Below, piece by piece: positions 1 to 11,732 of a DNA stretch of 64,000 nt (positions are counted from its first letter, which is position 1; each line of letters opens with the position of its first letter). The position numbers were made by a program, and so were the translations under genes. This DNA is from Chlamydomonas reinhardtii. Its lineage: Eukaryota; Chlorophyta; Chlorophyceae; Chlamydomonadales; Chlamydomonadaceae. Where the stretch lies: contig NC_057009.1 of the NCBI RefSeq assembly GCF_000002595.2, forward strand, positions 5,907,283 through 5,971,282. The letters are read 5' to 3'. The notes below the pieces were generated by a model. The model was not told where the DNA came from, did no database searches, and saw nothing but the letters and a program-made list of their open reading frames with translations.

Positions 1-626
1 GTTGGGCTTTCCTAGCTCCTGCACGAGGATTACACCGTGGTCGCAGCAACTATGCAACAAAAAAGCTTCAAAGCACTATATGTGCCATACAGAATGTTCG
101 GGGGCGGTGTATGGAGCGAGGTGGACTCGGCATGTCGCGGTTGCGGGCGAGTCACGCATCGGGAACTCACTATGCGTGTAAAATAAGAGTATGGGAGCGC
201 TGGGATTGTATGCGGAGACATAATTCGGCCCTTCCAGAGCTGGATTGGCGCCCACCCAAGGTGGATTCGAGGCAGCCGCATGTGAATCGGATTCGCCCCT
301 GGCTTCGCCGAAGCCAGGTGGATTCACCGAAACCGGGTTGTCACATGTGAAACCCCCCTTAGCCATTCATGCCAACGCGTGGGCAGGGGGGACAGAGTGA
401 GTGAGGCCGGGGGCGTGCTGTGTTGGGTCACGCTGTGGATGCAGTCACAGGGTGTGGGGTCTGGGGCAGCCACCCCCAGCCGCATCTGGGGGCTGCTGGA
501 GCAAGGGCTTGTGCTGGTGGTGGCAGCCCGCGCGGCCCTCCTTACAGCGGGTTTGCCATCACCCTCCCCTTCAGGCGCAACGCCAACACCCCCCCTCCTC
601 CCTCTCCTCCTCGCTCTTTTGCATTT
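1..626. other. left-edge region, no gene resolved
   Basis: I see no convincing exon here. Both strands are open in short frames only. If the neighbouring TFIIF-alpha-like gene has further C-terminal exons they should lie here on the minus strand or beyond the window edge, but no good acceptor followed by a family-like frame was found. A palindrome at 298-318 is listed separately. Confidence 0.4.
298..318. repeat. perfect 10-bp inverted repeat (hairpin)
   Basis: Ten bases (CCTGGCTTCG) are followed after one base by their exact complement. The flanks carry short repeats of a GGTGGATTC motif. It may be a terminator-like hairpin or the end of a small transposon; the sequence does not decide. Confidence 0.4.
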
Positions 627-660
627 GGTTCGGTTTAGTTTGGGCTGGTATCTTCAACCC
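627..660 (+). repeat. dispersed intronic motif, copy A
   Basis: Contains TTTGGGCTGGTAT followed by CTTCAACC, preceded by a GGTT-rich arm. It lies just beyond the last modelled exon of the TFIIF-alpha-like gene, presumably in an intron, antisense to that gene. The same core recurs at 2457, 15067, 35306 and 35592. Confidence 0.7.
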
Positions 661-734
661 CCCGCCCCCGCCGCGCGCAACCCTCGGCCCCAGCTGTGCG
701 CCATGTACACATACCCACACATGCACACATATAC

Positions 735-746
735 ACACACAGACAC

Positions 747-780
<34 letters not shown>
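735..780. repeat. (CA)n microsatellite
   Basis: Alternating CA tract directly abutting the donor of the exon ending at 781, so the minus-strand intron begins GTGTGTGTG. Confidence 0.9.
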
Positions 781-782
<2 letters not shown>

Positions 783-3141
783 GCCGCTGCTTCTCCAGGC
801 GCTGGGACTTGGGGATGAGGCGGGAGGCGAAGAAGTCGGCAGGCCCGGCGTCCTTGGCGGCACCGCGCCCGCGGCCCCCCACCGCCGGCACCGGCGCCGC
901 CTGCCGCGTCTGAGCCGCCGTGGAGTCAGCCATACCTCGCCTGGTGGGGTGGTGGTGTTTGTTGTGGGGTGTGGGGTAAACATTGGGGTGTGAGGTGTGC
1001 CATGGGAGGTGTGCGGGTCACGACAGTCACACACAGTGCCGTGTGGGTTGTGGCGATGCAGCGGCAGCAGCTCACAGGTGCGGCCGCAACCCCACCGCAC
1101 CACCGCCCAGGACCCCGCAACATGCGGCACTACGGTAGTGCGCGCCCACGTGCGCAACCCGGCATGCATGGCCCGACGTTCAGCAGCCCACAGCCCGCGC
1201 CAGCCCGCATCCCCCAAACCTCCTCCGCGCTCTGTGGGCTGGTTCTGGGACCTGGCTCCTTTGGGATTGGAACAAACTTACCCCGCCGCCGCCTCCCAAC
1301 GCCTCCAGCCCCCACGCCTATCCACTCCCCAATCCCCGCGCCTGACCAGTGACCGCCCACCTGTCCAAATCCCAACACCCACAGCTTGACCAGTGCCCAA
1401 CTGCCCACCCACCTGTCCACGTGCGGCTTGAAGCTGAACCACTGGTCGGCCGGCAGCGCTATGACGCGGTTGCCCGCGCGGAACAGGACGTAGTGCAGCG
1501 GCGGCCCCTCGCCCACATTGCTGCCGGCGCCCGCCTCGGGCACGCCCTGCAGAGCGCAGGCGCGAAGGGAGGGGAGGGGAGGGGCAGCCGATGGCGGCGT
1601 CACAGTAGGTGGTGTGACAGCGCGTCCGGGATGGATGGGGGCGAGACGGCGGGGCACGAACCAGCGCCTGCCGCACGCAGTTGGCATCACAACACACAAC
1701 ACCACACAACACGACACCCCACCCCACCCCACCCCACCCCACCCCACCCCACCCCACCCCACCCCACCCCACCCCACCCGACCCCACCCCACCCCATCCC
1801 ACCCCACCCCACCCCACCCCACCCCACCCCACCCCACCCCACCCCACCCCACCCCACCCCACCCCACCCCACCCCACCCCACCCCACCACATCATACCCC
1901 ACCACACGCCACGCCACGCCACGCCACGCCACGCCACGCCACGCCACGCCACGCCACGCCACCCCATCCCACTCCACCCCATCCCGCCCCACCGCCCAAC
2001 ACCACGCCGCACGGGCCGCCCACCTTGTACACGGCCGCGGGCGGTCCCGACGTGGCGCCTCCCTCCCGCTGCTCCAGCAGCAGCGGCGTCTTGAGCCTGG
2101 GGAGGGAGGGCGGATGGGTGTGTGCTGGCCTGAACCCAGAAGGCTGGAGCATGCAGGGCCAAGTCCTGCAGGAGCCCTCACGCGCCTGTGCATCCGCGGT
2201 CCACGCCCCGCTACTGCCAACCTAAGCACAGGGCTGCAGCTCGCCTCGCCTGGTGCGCCGCAGCCGCCGGCGTGCTGGCACAACCCCGCCCCCCCCCCGC
2301 ACAACCACCTCCCCGCCACCACACCATGGCCACGACCACCCAGGCACCAACCCAACAGCCACGCCCCCCCACACTTGTAATCTAACCACTCCGTTCTCCA
2401 TATGAACGGCTAACATCCCCCTAACCCCAAGCTCTCCTCCACGCTCTATTCCATTGGGTTCGGTTCAGTTTGGGCTGGTATCTACAACCCCCCCAACCCC
2501 AAGTGCATCCTGTACCGCTTTTCCAAACATCCCTGCAACCCCCACCCCCCACCCCCAGTGCCTCACTCGGTGGCCGCCGCCGCGTTCGGCTGCGTGGTGG
2601 GCCGCAGCCGGCTGACGGTCTCCTCCCGCTTCTTGACGGCGCCGGCGCCACCTGCCGCCGCCGCCGCGGCCGCCACCGCCTCCGCCAGCACCGCGACCCG
2701 GTTGTCGGGCGTCACGGTGAAGGTGGTGCCGGGCTCACGGAAGGGCGGCAGGCGCTGCAGCGGACAGCAGCGGGCAGTGGGAGCAGCGGCACAGGCACGT
2801 GCATCGCGGCGCAGCGCGGAGTGTGACACAAGCCGGTGGAGCAGCAGCCTCATCTGGTATGGGGAGGCTGGGTCCGCAAAGCCATGCACACGCATGCGAC
2901 TGCTGGGCCCCAGACCGCACCGTCTGCGACTGAGGGCCCGCCCATCCCCACCCTCGACACGGCAGTGCACAATCCGCGAACCCCGACTTCCCCGCCATCC
3001 CCTGCACATAATGGGCCCTTGATAGCTCGATTCGGCCCCCAGATCGCGCCGGTCGTGGTGCCGGTAACTTACGTGCGCAAATTTGGCGACCACCTGTCTG
3101 CGGTTCCGATGAATTGGTCCCGGAGGCAAGACATCTAGCAC
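781..3141 (-). CDS. TFIIF alpha subunit (RAP74)-like protein, partial model
   Basis: Probable subunit of general transcription factor IIF, which escorts RNA polymerase II to promoters in the nucleus. Five minus-strand exons join in one frame: 3141-3073, 2754-2562, 2096-2024, 1546-1413 and 940-781. Family-like segments are VVAKFAHRLPPF (plant RAP74 has a similar GRFVTGLPNF block), LKTPLLLE, and the block HYVLFRAGNRVIALPADQWF, which resembles the plant YYLL-EFVAIPAGSWYNF block of the dimerisation domain. The first exon follows a TAG acceptor and has no ATG, so N-terminal exons are missing from this model. The acidic middle and the winged-helix C-terminus were not found. The introns carry a large CCCCA minisatellite, a CA tract and two copies of the dispersed intronic motif. 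The family call rests on short motifs recalled from memory; the exon chain is firmer than the name. Confidence 0.42.
1716..1962. repeat. CCCCA minisatellite merging into CCACG repeats
   Basis: About 170 bp of nearly perfect 5-bp CCCCA units run to about 1887. After a short spacer, about 11 units of CCACG follow (about 1908-1962). It lies inside the intron between exons 2096-2024 and 1546-1413. On the minus strand, which is the transcript sense, the first part reads as TGGGG repeats and could form G-quadruplexes. Confidence 0.9.
2457..2490 (+). repeat. dispersed intronic motif, copy B
   Basis: Core TTTGGGCTGGTATCTACAAC with a GGTTCGGTTCAG arm on its left. It lies in the intron between exons 2754-2562 and 2096-2024 of the TFIIF-alpha-like gene, antisense to the gene. 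Confidence 0.75.
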
Positions 3142-3955
3142 CTACATTATAAAATGACACGAGCTAGGTCACCGCCATTGTTTCGCAGTCCAAGCCTGGT
3201 AAAGTTCATGGCGCCATTTGCCGCACCTGGCCTCGCTGCCCAAGTTCCTGAGGTTTCTGTGACATTTTTAGCGGCCTATTAGTCGTAATGCATTGAATCG
3301 CAAGCTATCATGCCTTGGGAGGCCCAGGCAATGGGATTCTAGTCGCTTTCTCAATTTGAGTGCACTGCTTCTCCTACTATTTCCAGTGACAGTTGATGGC
3401 GCTTACACCACTACGGGTGGACATAGGCTTGGGGGACCTGGATGGGCAACACTCATCCCCGGCACGATACACATACATGGAGGCCTGCGAGGGCCCCATG
3501 ACCGGACTTCCACAGCACCGGTCCACCCGCCTCTCCTGCCTCGGCTGCCTCAGCTGTAGGTCATGGGGCTGCAGCATTGGCAACCTGATCTGACCATTCC
3601 ACTGGTGGCGCCTTTCAGCCTGCCTTTCAGCCATGGCCACTGGCCTGCCCATAGTGGTGCGCGTGTAAATCGCTTGCCGTACCTCCTTAGTCCGTTACAG
3701 ACCATTACCGGAGCATGTGATTCGCCGCATCAACTCATCGCTTCGCCCCATCCACGCATCACAGCACTTTTCTGCTCTGCCTCCTGCCTCGCCTCCTGCC
3801 CCTACTGGTCATACAGCCGCGCCTCTGGCCTAAACCCACCATGCAACCCCCGCCCAGGCGGCCACTGCTAGCATCGCCTTCACTCGTCACGCAGGCCCCC
3901 AGAACGCACTGCGCTTGGGGCCCACCCGGAGCTGCAGCACCAGAGTCCTGCAGGC
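3142..3955. other. intergenic or unresolved 5' exons
   Basis: This lies between the TFIIF-alpha-like gene and the stop of the uS11 gene, both on the minus strand. It must hold the 3' UTR of uS11 and the missing N-terminal exons or promoter of the downstream gene. A minus-strand frame at 3652-3377 is open but resembles no family I know. Confidence 0.4.
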
Positions 3956-5524
3956 CTACACGCGCCGCTTCTTGGGCAGGCGGCATCCGTTGTAGGGCAC
4001 TGGCGTCACGTCCGCCAGACTGGTGATGGTGAGACCAGCCGCCGCCAGAGACGTCACCGCGTACTGCTTGTTGGAGCCCGCGCCCTTGAGCCGCACCTGC
4101 GGGCATTCGGAAGCCGCATGTGCGCGCAAGTATGCATGTGTGCGTATGTGTGTATGTATACGTCAGCCATGGGGGCGGTGCAGACGTCCAAGTGAGCCCC
4201 GGAGATGCGGACAGCACCTGCAGCCTGGCGGGGCAGAGTGTGCCGCAGCACATGCTAGTGCTAGCAATATGACGAGCCAGAGGCCGGCAGGCAGGTGAAC
4301 ACCAGGATACGGAGCGCTTCCAAAGATGAAGCGCGGCCCAGAGCGTCGCTGCGCCCGCAGCCAGGAAATGCGCCCCACCCAAACGCGCCCCATATGCCGT
4401 ACACGCCTTCCATGCCTCAATCGCCCCACCCTCCCCACTACCAACACACGCCGCATCCCCCTCTTCCAGGACGCCGGCGCACCTGCACCGACGAGTAGCC
4501 TAGCTTGAGCGCCCGGCGCGCCAGCTCCTCCGCCGCCTTCTCCGCCGCCACCGGCTGGCTCTTGCGGCTGCCCTTGTAACCCACCACGCCCGCAGATGTG
4601 TACGTCTTAATCAGGCCCTGCAGGCACACCGGCACGCCGGTGCAGGCAGTGTCACGTCGTAGAGGCCAGGGCTTTGACGAATGCAGCAGCGTGCGTGACA
4701 GGCGGCCTTTTAAAGCACCACACGTGTGAGGTTGCGCGCCCGCTGTGTGCACGGCGCAAGGACCAAACGCCTAAGTAGACCGCCGCGACGTGCTGCGCAG
4801 TATGACCGTGCCCATCTGTGCTTATGGCCCCGCTGCAGTGCTGCTTGATCAGTTCTTAATGCAGAACATCCGGTTTGCCGCGGGGGCCCATAAACCGCAG
4901 GCGGCCTGCGCAGCGCAGGCTCTGCAACACCAGGTGCCCCCAGCAATTGGTAGCTCGACACCCCGATACCCAGACGCCAGCGCCAGCACCAGCCGAGCCT
5001 ACCTGCTTGTCTGTTAGCGTGAGGATGATGTTGTTTAATGTGTTTTGGATGTGCACGATGCCCTCCAGCGCCCCCAGCTGCCCCGCTCGCCGCTCAGACA
5101 CCACCTTGCGGAACCCCGTGCTGAAGCCACCGCCACCGCTGTTGCTCCCGCTACTGATAGCCTCTGCTTCTTGTGCTGCCCCAGATCCAGCGTCGCTCGC
5201 CGTGCTGGCTGGCCCCGGTTCCGCTGGCGCGGTCGCGCTGGCGCCCGCCGAGGTGGTGGCAACCGAGCGAGTGAATGCAGCACACGCGCTGAGGCCCCAA
5301 GCTCCGGACACGAGCGCCGCTGGTCCCGCGGAAGGTCCCAGACCGCCTGTAGGCACATATGCAACTCACGGTAAGTTTGTGCATTGCCTGGCGACGCTGG
5401 GCAACGCTTTGATGAAAGGCATCGCCTTTGTAGACCGCGCACCATGCAAGCGGCCAGAGGTTGATAAAAGGCCTCCTAAAGATGCTTGCAGCGCGCCAAT
5501 CAATCCTTTAGACGCTTGCGCCAT
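3956..5524 (-). CDS. MRPS11: mitochondrial small-subunit ribosomal protein uS11
   Basis: Nucleus-encoded uS11, which binds 16S-type rRNA on the small-subunit platform; inferred to work in the mitochondrion, since plastid rps11 is normally organelle-encoded. Four exons (5524-5370, 5288-5003, 4617-4483, 4096-3956) give 238 aa in one frame. The start [18 protein letters not shown] opens an Arg/Ser/Ala-rich, acid-poor leader typical of a targeting presequence. The conserved body begins about residue 130 with [19 protein letters not shown], continues with [18 protein letters not shown], and ends in the signature [16 protein letters not shown] at the C-terminus. An upstream in-frame Met exists near 5635, but the segment before the chosen ATG is hydrophobic and AT-rich and looks like 5' UTR. 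The RING-H2 gene starts divergently 195 bp away, so the two probably share a promoter region. Confidence 0.9.
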
Positions 5525-5718
5525 TGTGATCGGAAGTAGAGCCGGTGAAATAGAGCCCCAGAGCGTAAGCTGAAACAAGTATATAATTATTGATAGCAGT
5601 ATATGAAGATATGACTCCTCTAAACTACAAGGCATGTGGGCTAGTCGATTTCGTTGACAGCTTCATGCGCGTCAAGCACGTTTGAGCCTGGCTGCGTCCT
5701 TCATATGCCGCAAGAACC

Positions 5719-8227
5719 ATGGATTCAATTAGTGAAAACCTTAGACGGGCGCAGGAGGCTATTGCCCGAGCGCGGGCGCTGTCGACGCAACTATCCAGCC
5801 TGTGCCTGAGCCAGCAACAGACATCTGCCACGGCGTCTACAACAGATACATCACAAAGGCCAGCAGCAAATGACCAAGGAGCAGCGGGGGAGCAGTTGTC
5901 GGCTGCGGGACCCGAGGCTGGAGTAGTAGCGCCCGCCGGCATGCCCCTCTCGGACCGTGACCCCGTGCGTGGGTACCGAGCGTCCCTAGAGCAAAGCGAT
6001 GTCACGCGAGAGGCAAGCGTGACAGGGCGACAGGGTGACGATGAAGCCGGCTGGCCAGCGGCGCCCAGTGGCTCCTGGCGCAGCAGCTACCAGCGGCTCT
6101 CAGGCACCGGAGCTCCCGGGGCTAGCGCGGCGGCTGCTGCCCCCGATACGTACGGGTTAACGGCGCGCAGTGCCATCCCACGGTACCACTCTGGCATGGA
6201 GCTAGACGCGCTTGAGGCTGGCGGTGGGGCAGCCGCCGAAGACCTCGGCAGCTACCACAGCAGGGGAGGCCGTGGCGGCGACACCGCTGGCGGGTTAGCA
6301 CTAGATGGAGACGGCGGCGGCGGGTACCGCGGAAGAGGCGACGGCGGAGGCGGAGGCGGCTCTGATCCGGGAGTGAGCGGCGGTGAGGGCGAGGGCGGCG
6401 GCGACCTGTCCTCGCGCCTGACGCACCTGGCGGGCCCGGTGCTGGCGGTGGCGACGCAGCTGGCGTCGCTGCAGCGGAAGCAGTCGGAGACGCTGCAGCA
6501 GCTGCTGGTCCTGAGGATGCAGCAACTCAAGTGCGTGCGCGGGGGAAGTGCCGGGGACAGAGAGGAGGTTGATTCATGGGGTGTTGGAAATACGCGGTGT
6601 TGGGCAAGTTTCCTATCGCATCCGGTATACTGAGTAGCAGGCTCGCGTAGACTTCCTTATACTGTTACATTGACCCAGTAAGGTAGAATAAGACTGGTGT
6701 AAGTCCGGCGTGCCAACGCCGGCTTATGTCCCGCCTAGATCGCGCAACGTCCGCATGCAACTTCCCCGGCTTCTTAAGCCCGCAGCACCTGTTGCATTGC
6801 CCGTTCATCCTCACTTTCCTAGACACGCTACTTCCTGCATTGCCTAACGTTCGGTGTAACCCGTGTAACTAGTGTGAGTGACAGTCGACCATACCGGCGA
6901 CTTTCCAACATGGGGCAATGACGTGTGCTGGGAGGATCTGGCTGTTCACCCGGCGCACCTTGCTTTTGCTCTCGTGCACACCAACTCTGCATTCTATGTC
7001 GCGCTGTTGTTGATACCGTGCCCCCTGTGCAGGCTCCGGCAGCAGCAGCTGACAGCACTACAGGAGCTGCTCACGGCGGAAATGGCGGCCATTGAGGGCA
7101 CGCCGCTGCAGGTGGGCAGGCGACTGGGCGCGGCATGAGAGATGTTGTGCACCTTCGCGGGTGGACGGGATACCAATGCCACCAGGCTTCCCTTCGCCCG
7201 CCAACCCCTGGTTCTGCGTTCTGTTAGCTTGGGACTAAAACCACCACCACCCCCGCCCGCACCCCCGCCCGCTTGTCCCTCCGTTCTGACTCCTGTCCGC
7301 AAGGTCATCCTTGTCTCCATCTGGCCGCGCCCCGCCCTCACCTCCCGTGCCCTTTCTCACTCTCCCTCGCTTGCTTTCCCCTGCAGGTGTCGGCTGTGGA
7401 GCAGGCGGTGGGGCTGCTGGGCCAGTCCCTGCGCGACATGAAGGTGGCCAGCCGCGCCATGCTGCTCAGCGGGCCCGACCAGGTGGCGGCGGTGTCGGCG
7501 GCCGTGTCCGCCACAGACAGCCGCGCGGACGAGGTCTCGCGCATGGCGAGGTGGGCGGAAATCGGGGCGAGAAGCAGGGCAGGGATGGGGGTGGAGCTGC
7601 GAGTAGCCGGGGATGGGGCCCACACGTTGCGATAGGGTTGGGAAGGCAAGGGGCAAGGATAGGATAAAGGTGCACGGTCCGCTGAAGGCTGACGGGTAGG
7701 CGGGCGCAGTGGCTTGGGGGTATGGGCTGCGGACACACCATGTCAACCCTGCTTTCCCTGCCCGCCACACTGCCCCATGCAGGCAGCTGCTGGGCGTGCT
7801 GCGCGCCTTCCCGCGGAGAGGTGGCGCGGCGCCGGACCACGACACAATAAAGGGTGGGTGCGGGGCAGGGTGCGAGGAGTCGGAGACACCGATGGACACG
7901 AAGCGCAGGGGCTTTGGGTTGCAGGCTTCCATGTTGCTGCAGCGGTGAGTAAATCGAGCACCCCGCACGCCCCAATTTTTCCCAGCCCCATTTTGTCTGA
8001 TGCGCGTAGGAGCCGCGCCCGCGGCCATCGCCTCCATACCCACGCTGACATGCGAGGCCAGCTCCATGCTGGTGGGGCAGACGTGCTGCATCTGCCTGGG
8101 CGCCTTTGAGGCGGGGGACGTGCTCAAGAGCATCCAGTGCGTGCACTACCACCACGCCGCCTGCCTGGACGAGTGGCTGGCCATCAAGGCCTGCTGCCCG
8201 CTGTGCAAGGCTGTGCTGCCCGGCTAG
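5719..8227 (+). CDS. RING-H2 finger protein, probable E3 ubiquitin ligase
   Basis: Five exons (5719-6530, 7033-7111, 7387-7550, 7783-7853, 8010-8227) encode 447 aa in one frame. The C-terminus (401-441) is a full RING-H2 finger: C401, C404, C419, H421, H424, C427, C438 and C441, with the CPLC ending and a Trp at 431 in the usual E2-contact area. Such fingers recruit ubiquitin-charged E2 enzymes; the substrate is unknown. Residues 1-270 are low complexity (Ala, Gly, Ser), with a Gly/Asp/Arg-rich stretch around 190-230. Residues about 235-350 (exon 1 end through exon 3) are Leu/Gln-rich and likely helical or coiled-coil. No membrane segment is visible. The gene sits divergent from uS11. A TGTAA signal lies about 250 bp past the stop. 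Confidence 0.87.
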
Positions 8228-9150
8228 CGTGGGGCTGCAGGCTGCCGTGCGCTACACGCCTGGGCTGGCGCGACGGTGCACCCGGTTGGGCTGCTTGACA
8301 TCTGGAATGTACGATAACGTTGATTGTTTGCTATGCTAAGCTGCTGATGAGGTGGATGTTTGTGGATAGATGGCATGCCCTCATATGCGCTGCTCCGGCT
8401 GGCGGCGCCCGTGCCGGTGCTATACCTGCTCTACGACACCGTGCGACCGTAATTCAATGTCGCAAAACTGCATTCATCCTGTAACATAGAAGCAGCAACC
8501 ATCGGGTAAGGATTGTCGTCCTCGCCAGCTCGTGTCGGAGTCTGCAGCCAGAGTCAACGTTCCGGCACGAACGCGTAACGCCAGCCACATTTGCGTCTGC
8601 GGATACGGGCTTGGGTACAGGCACCACGCCTTAGCCCCATCGGGACACAGCAGGCATGCGCTACAAGGCACAATTGATGCCGTAGCCCATTCGATGCCCT
8701 CCACCCCGTCAGGCCGCACTCCTAGCACTCAGCACCTACCAAACACATATGCAGCTGCAGTCAAGTCTTTAGCAGATATCATATCACGAGTACATGCCCG
8801 CTCACCATCTCTGTCACCATGTACGTTGGGTCTGATCTGCAGGTAATGCTTCTTTCACTGGTGCACGGACACCAAAATGCATTGATTTGGCCACGCCAGC
8901 ACGTGCAGTAGCTATCCCCTATCTCGTCGACTCCTATCCGCATTTCAGCTCGCAAAGTTGAGGTCACAGCGATGCCATGATCAGGACCAACTTTCCAAAC
9001 CCCCGCAAGCTGCTTCCGGCCCTTCTACCCTCTCCAGCGCCTGTCCGAGTACCAGTACCTACAACCTGCATGGCGCCACGCTCCGACGGCGCTACCTCAT
9101 TCCGCCAGCGCCGCCACCTCCTCCTAGTTTTGCTAGAGCGCCTATGCGCA
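8228..9150. other. intergenic between convergent genes
   Basis: Holds the 3' UTR of the RING-H2 gene (to about 8500) and that of the minus-strand glycosyltransferase. Nothing else coding is supported. Confidence 0.6.
8480..8484 (+). promoter_or_regulatory. TGTAA polyadenylation signal
   Basis: TGTAA is the usual chlorophyte poly(A) signal. This copy lies 253 bp after the RING-H2 stop codon, on the same strand. Confidence 0.6.
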
Positions 9151-10257
9151 TTACCGTGTGCCCTTCTCGCTGCCACCCGGGAACGCGTCCAGCGCGTGCT
9201 CATCCCCGCCAATGTACCACTTGATGACCGCCTTCATGCGCTCATGCTTGTCGGGGTGGTAGTTGACGTGCACCATGACCGGCAGCGGCGGCTGCTGGCC
9301 CTTGGGGCGGTGCCGGATGTCCTTAAACAGGCGCTTCGAGTTCATGAACTTGTCGATCTCCATCACGCGCACGCTGACCTGCGGGCTCTTGTACGAGCCG
9401 TGCGACAGGAAGAAAATCTCCTCGTTGTAGGCGGTCTGGTCCCAGTACTTCTCATGGCTGAGGCGGTAGGCCAGGCGGGTGAGCAGATCCAAGGTGCGGT
9501 TGTTGGCCCTCAGGTAGAAGAGGCCGGAGTTCATGTTGAAGTGCTTGTAGTACTGCGCGTAGCGGCCCCAGCCCATGGAGGGGTCGTCGAAGCCCTCGAT
9601 GGAGCCGTACGCCGTGCGCTCATCAAACCCGTCTGTCATGCCCTCCACATCCGAGTCGCGGTAGAGGTTCTCGAAGGGGTTTTGGAAGATGGCAATGTCC
9701 ACGTCGGACAGCAGCACCGACCAGCCCAGCTCCACAAAGTTCTTCAATATGCCAAACTTCATCGCGGACACGGCGTGGTTATCGCCCGTGCCCTGCTGGG
9801 TTGCGGCGATGGTGAGGTTCATGAAGAAGGCGTTGATATCGTTCTGCTTGCACCAATCCGCTGTCTGCTGGTCCAGCGCAAGGATCATGTGGTTCGCCAC
9901 CTTAGCGCGCTTAATACCCTGAGTGAAGGTATCAAGCATGCCGTCCCACATGGTGTTTTTATTGGCCACCGCAAGAAGGAGCTCCTTGTTGGGAGCAATT
10001 TGCATAAGGTAGGCCTCCAGCTCGTTGCGCGGGGCCGCCGGCGCGTGGTGCCCGACGCTGTGGAGAGCGTTGCTAACGGTGCTGACTAGCTGGCGGGGCT
10101 TGGGTATGAGCGCCCGCTTCTGCACATAGACTCGCTCCGCGACGACGACGCCTAGGCACAGACCCAGAGCAAAGAAAGAAGCCAGCACGGTCCATCGTGC
10201 CTTCTCTGCTTGCCCTTTTGTCTTTCCCGTTGAGTCGTAGTCGTCTTTGAGCCCCAT
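9151..10257 (-). CDS. GT77-family type II membrane glycosyltransferase (RRA/XEG113-like)
   Basis: A single exon gives 368 aa. A short charged cytosolic tail is followed by one membrane anchor at about residues 23-45 and a stem, then a Nucleotid_trans domain. That domain includes a Met/Trp-rich start (NTMWDGMLDTFTQGI, 101-115) and the sugar-nucleotide and metal site SDVDIAIFQNPF, with the DxD at 185-187. This topology and the DVD...NPF block are typical of plant and algal GT77 enzymes, which transfer arabinose to hydroxyproline-linked chains on cell-wall glycoproteins, or related sugars, in the Golgi. The algal wall is made of such hydroxyproline-rich glycoproteins, so a wall role is a reasonable inference. 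It is the only long gene in the window without introns. The exact acceptor and donor sugars cannot be read from sequence. Confidence 0.85.
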   Translation of the reverse strand: MGLKDDYDSTGKTKGQAEKARWTVLASFFALGLCLGVVVAERVYVQKRALIPKPRQLVSTVSNALHSVGHHAPAAPRNELEAYLMQIAPNKELLLAVANKNTMWDGMLDTFTQGIKRAKVANHMILALDQQTADWCKQNDINAFFMNLTIAATQQGTGDNHAVSAMKFGILKNFVELGWSVLLSDVDIAIFQNPFENLYRDSDVEGMTDGFDERTAYGSIEGFDDPSMGWGRYAQYYKHFNMNSGLFYLRANNRTLDLLTRLAYRLSHEKYWDQTAYNEEIFFLSHGSYKSPQVSVRVMEIDKFMNSKRLFKDIRHRPKGQQPPLPVMVHVNYHPDKHERMKAVIKWYIGGDEHALDAFPGGSEKGTR

Positions 10258-11732
10258 GGCGACCTAGCGCGAGAGCAAGGGGTTGCACAAGGTGTTGCGC
10301 CGAGCGGGAAACAAGGAAGCAGTCCTATGCGTGTTATCGCCCATAAAACAGATCTGCAAGTCACAGTCCCTGCAAGTCCCTGCGAGCCTGCTCACCAGTG
10401 CACGCTACTTCCGCCTCGCCGGGCTGCTGCTGCGCGCTCCTCCAAAGGCCGCTGCTGCTCCCGCTTGCGCTGACAAGCTTGCTTATGTATAGGCTCCTAG
10501 ACAAAGGTTACTAGCTAAATAATACAACTAGAGAAGCGACAGTTTTGATCACGATTTGAGTTATCACAGCTCCTAGGGGTAAACCGCGTGGATTTGTCAC
10601 CTATATGATGTGCAGTATGGATATAAATGCAGCGCAGGGTTGTGGGCAAGGGCCGCACCTGTCGCTTCATCGTGCGGCGGGATGGGGCTGTGGGGCAGCG
10701 GCTGCCGCGCCGTACTCTGGCCGTTGCAGAATGCCGACGACCTCATCCGGGGGTAGCGCCGGACGTAACTCCCGCACCTCAGTCTGGACTATGGGTATGG
10801 GTGGGTAGACGGGCGGGCCCATGTTTGGGTGGCGATACCTACAGGAGACAGGGCGTGGAGCGCCAGTGCCAGCTGTCAAGGGCACACGACAGCGCATTTA
10901 GCACACAAGCGCTAACGAGCTGGGAGAGCGGAGCGCGGAACCGACTCAGCGTTCTTCAGCATCTTGTTTGCGCCACTTGATACGCGTGGGCGTTGCGGCA
11001 TGTTCCCTACTCCTTTCAATCCTTGAACTGCATGGGGAACGGGTGAGGTACACGGCGGCTGCACGCATGTGGTGCTGTGTGGTCATGGGTGGTTGAGAGG
11101 ACCTGGCCCCATTCCGCAACAGAGCATTGTGGGTCTCATGCTACAGCACAGCCCGCACAGACGATGTCAACCCCCAAGGGCACGCGAGTGCCTCAAGTCC
11201 TCGACACGGTTAAAGGGCCGAGACATATTTGCCTCCGTTGATGGAAGCCGCCACCTCGTGCTACAGTCCCGGCTACCGCCAGAAGCACGCGTCTCTTAAA
11301 CCCTTTTACCCGGCCTCCAGGCTTCTGGCACGAGATATAGCACATCGTCGGGCAGCGCAGACTTCTCCGCATTACCTCAGCCGCATTGCACCGTCGCCGT
11401 CCCACACGCACCATACCAACATGTGCTTGTCAACAACACCAAAGTTCCCAGTTAGGCAGTTACGACACGCAACAAGCAGCCCCGTTTGCGGTGGCCAACG
11501 ATCAACAAACAATGAACAGAATGAGAGTATGTGCATATGGTACATGTCTAGAAGTACATATCATGGTGTGCATTCTGTATGGAGGTACTCGCGGTTGCAC
11601 TGTGATAGCATGCGGCGCAAGAGCCAAGGTGACCAAAAGCCAACGCACAGTTCACAGTTCATGTTGCCAGGGACTCTGCCTGTGTAGAATCACGTTGCCA
11701 ACATGCCGTCGTGGGCGCCCTGTACGGCACAC
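10258..11732. other. intergenic, 1.5 kb
   Basis: Contains the promoter and 5' UTR of the glycosyltransferase (right after 10257) and the 3' UTR of the DUF1254/1214 gene. GC content drops around 10500-10640. No convincing exon, RNA gene or repeat seen. Confidence 0.5.

Noticed and set aside
1130-2380. Long frames on both strands through the CCCCA repeat
   Set aside because: The pentamer repeat is open in several frames and gives Pro-His-Pro-Thr or Gly-Val-Gly-Trp strings; it lies in an intron.
5345-5370. Very short intron in the uS11 gene ending at the ACAG near 5346
   Set aside because: Would be only about 23 nt and breaks the frame; the CTCAG acceptor at 5289 gives an 81-nt intron in frame.
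8977-10089. 370-codon plus-strand frame
   Set aside because: Exact antisense shadow of the single-exon GT77 gene; His/Val/Leu/Arg-rich with no domain.
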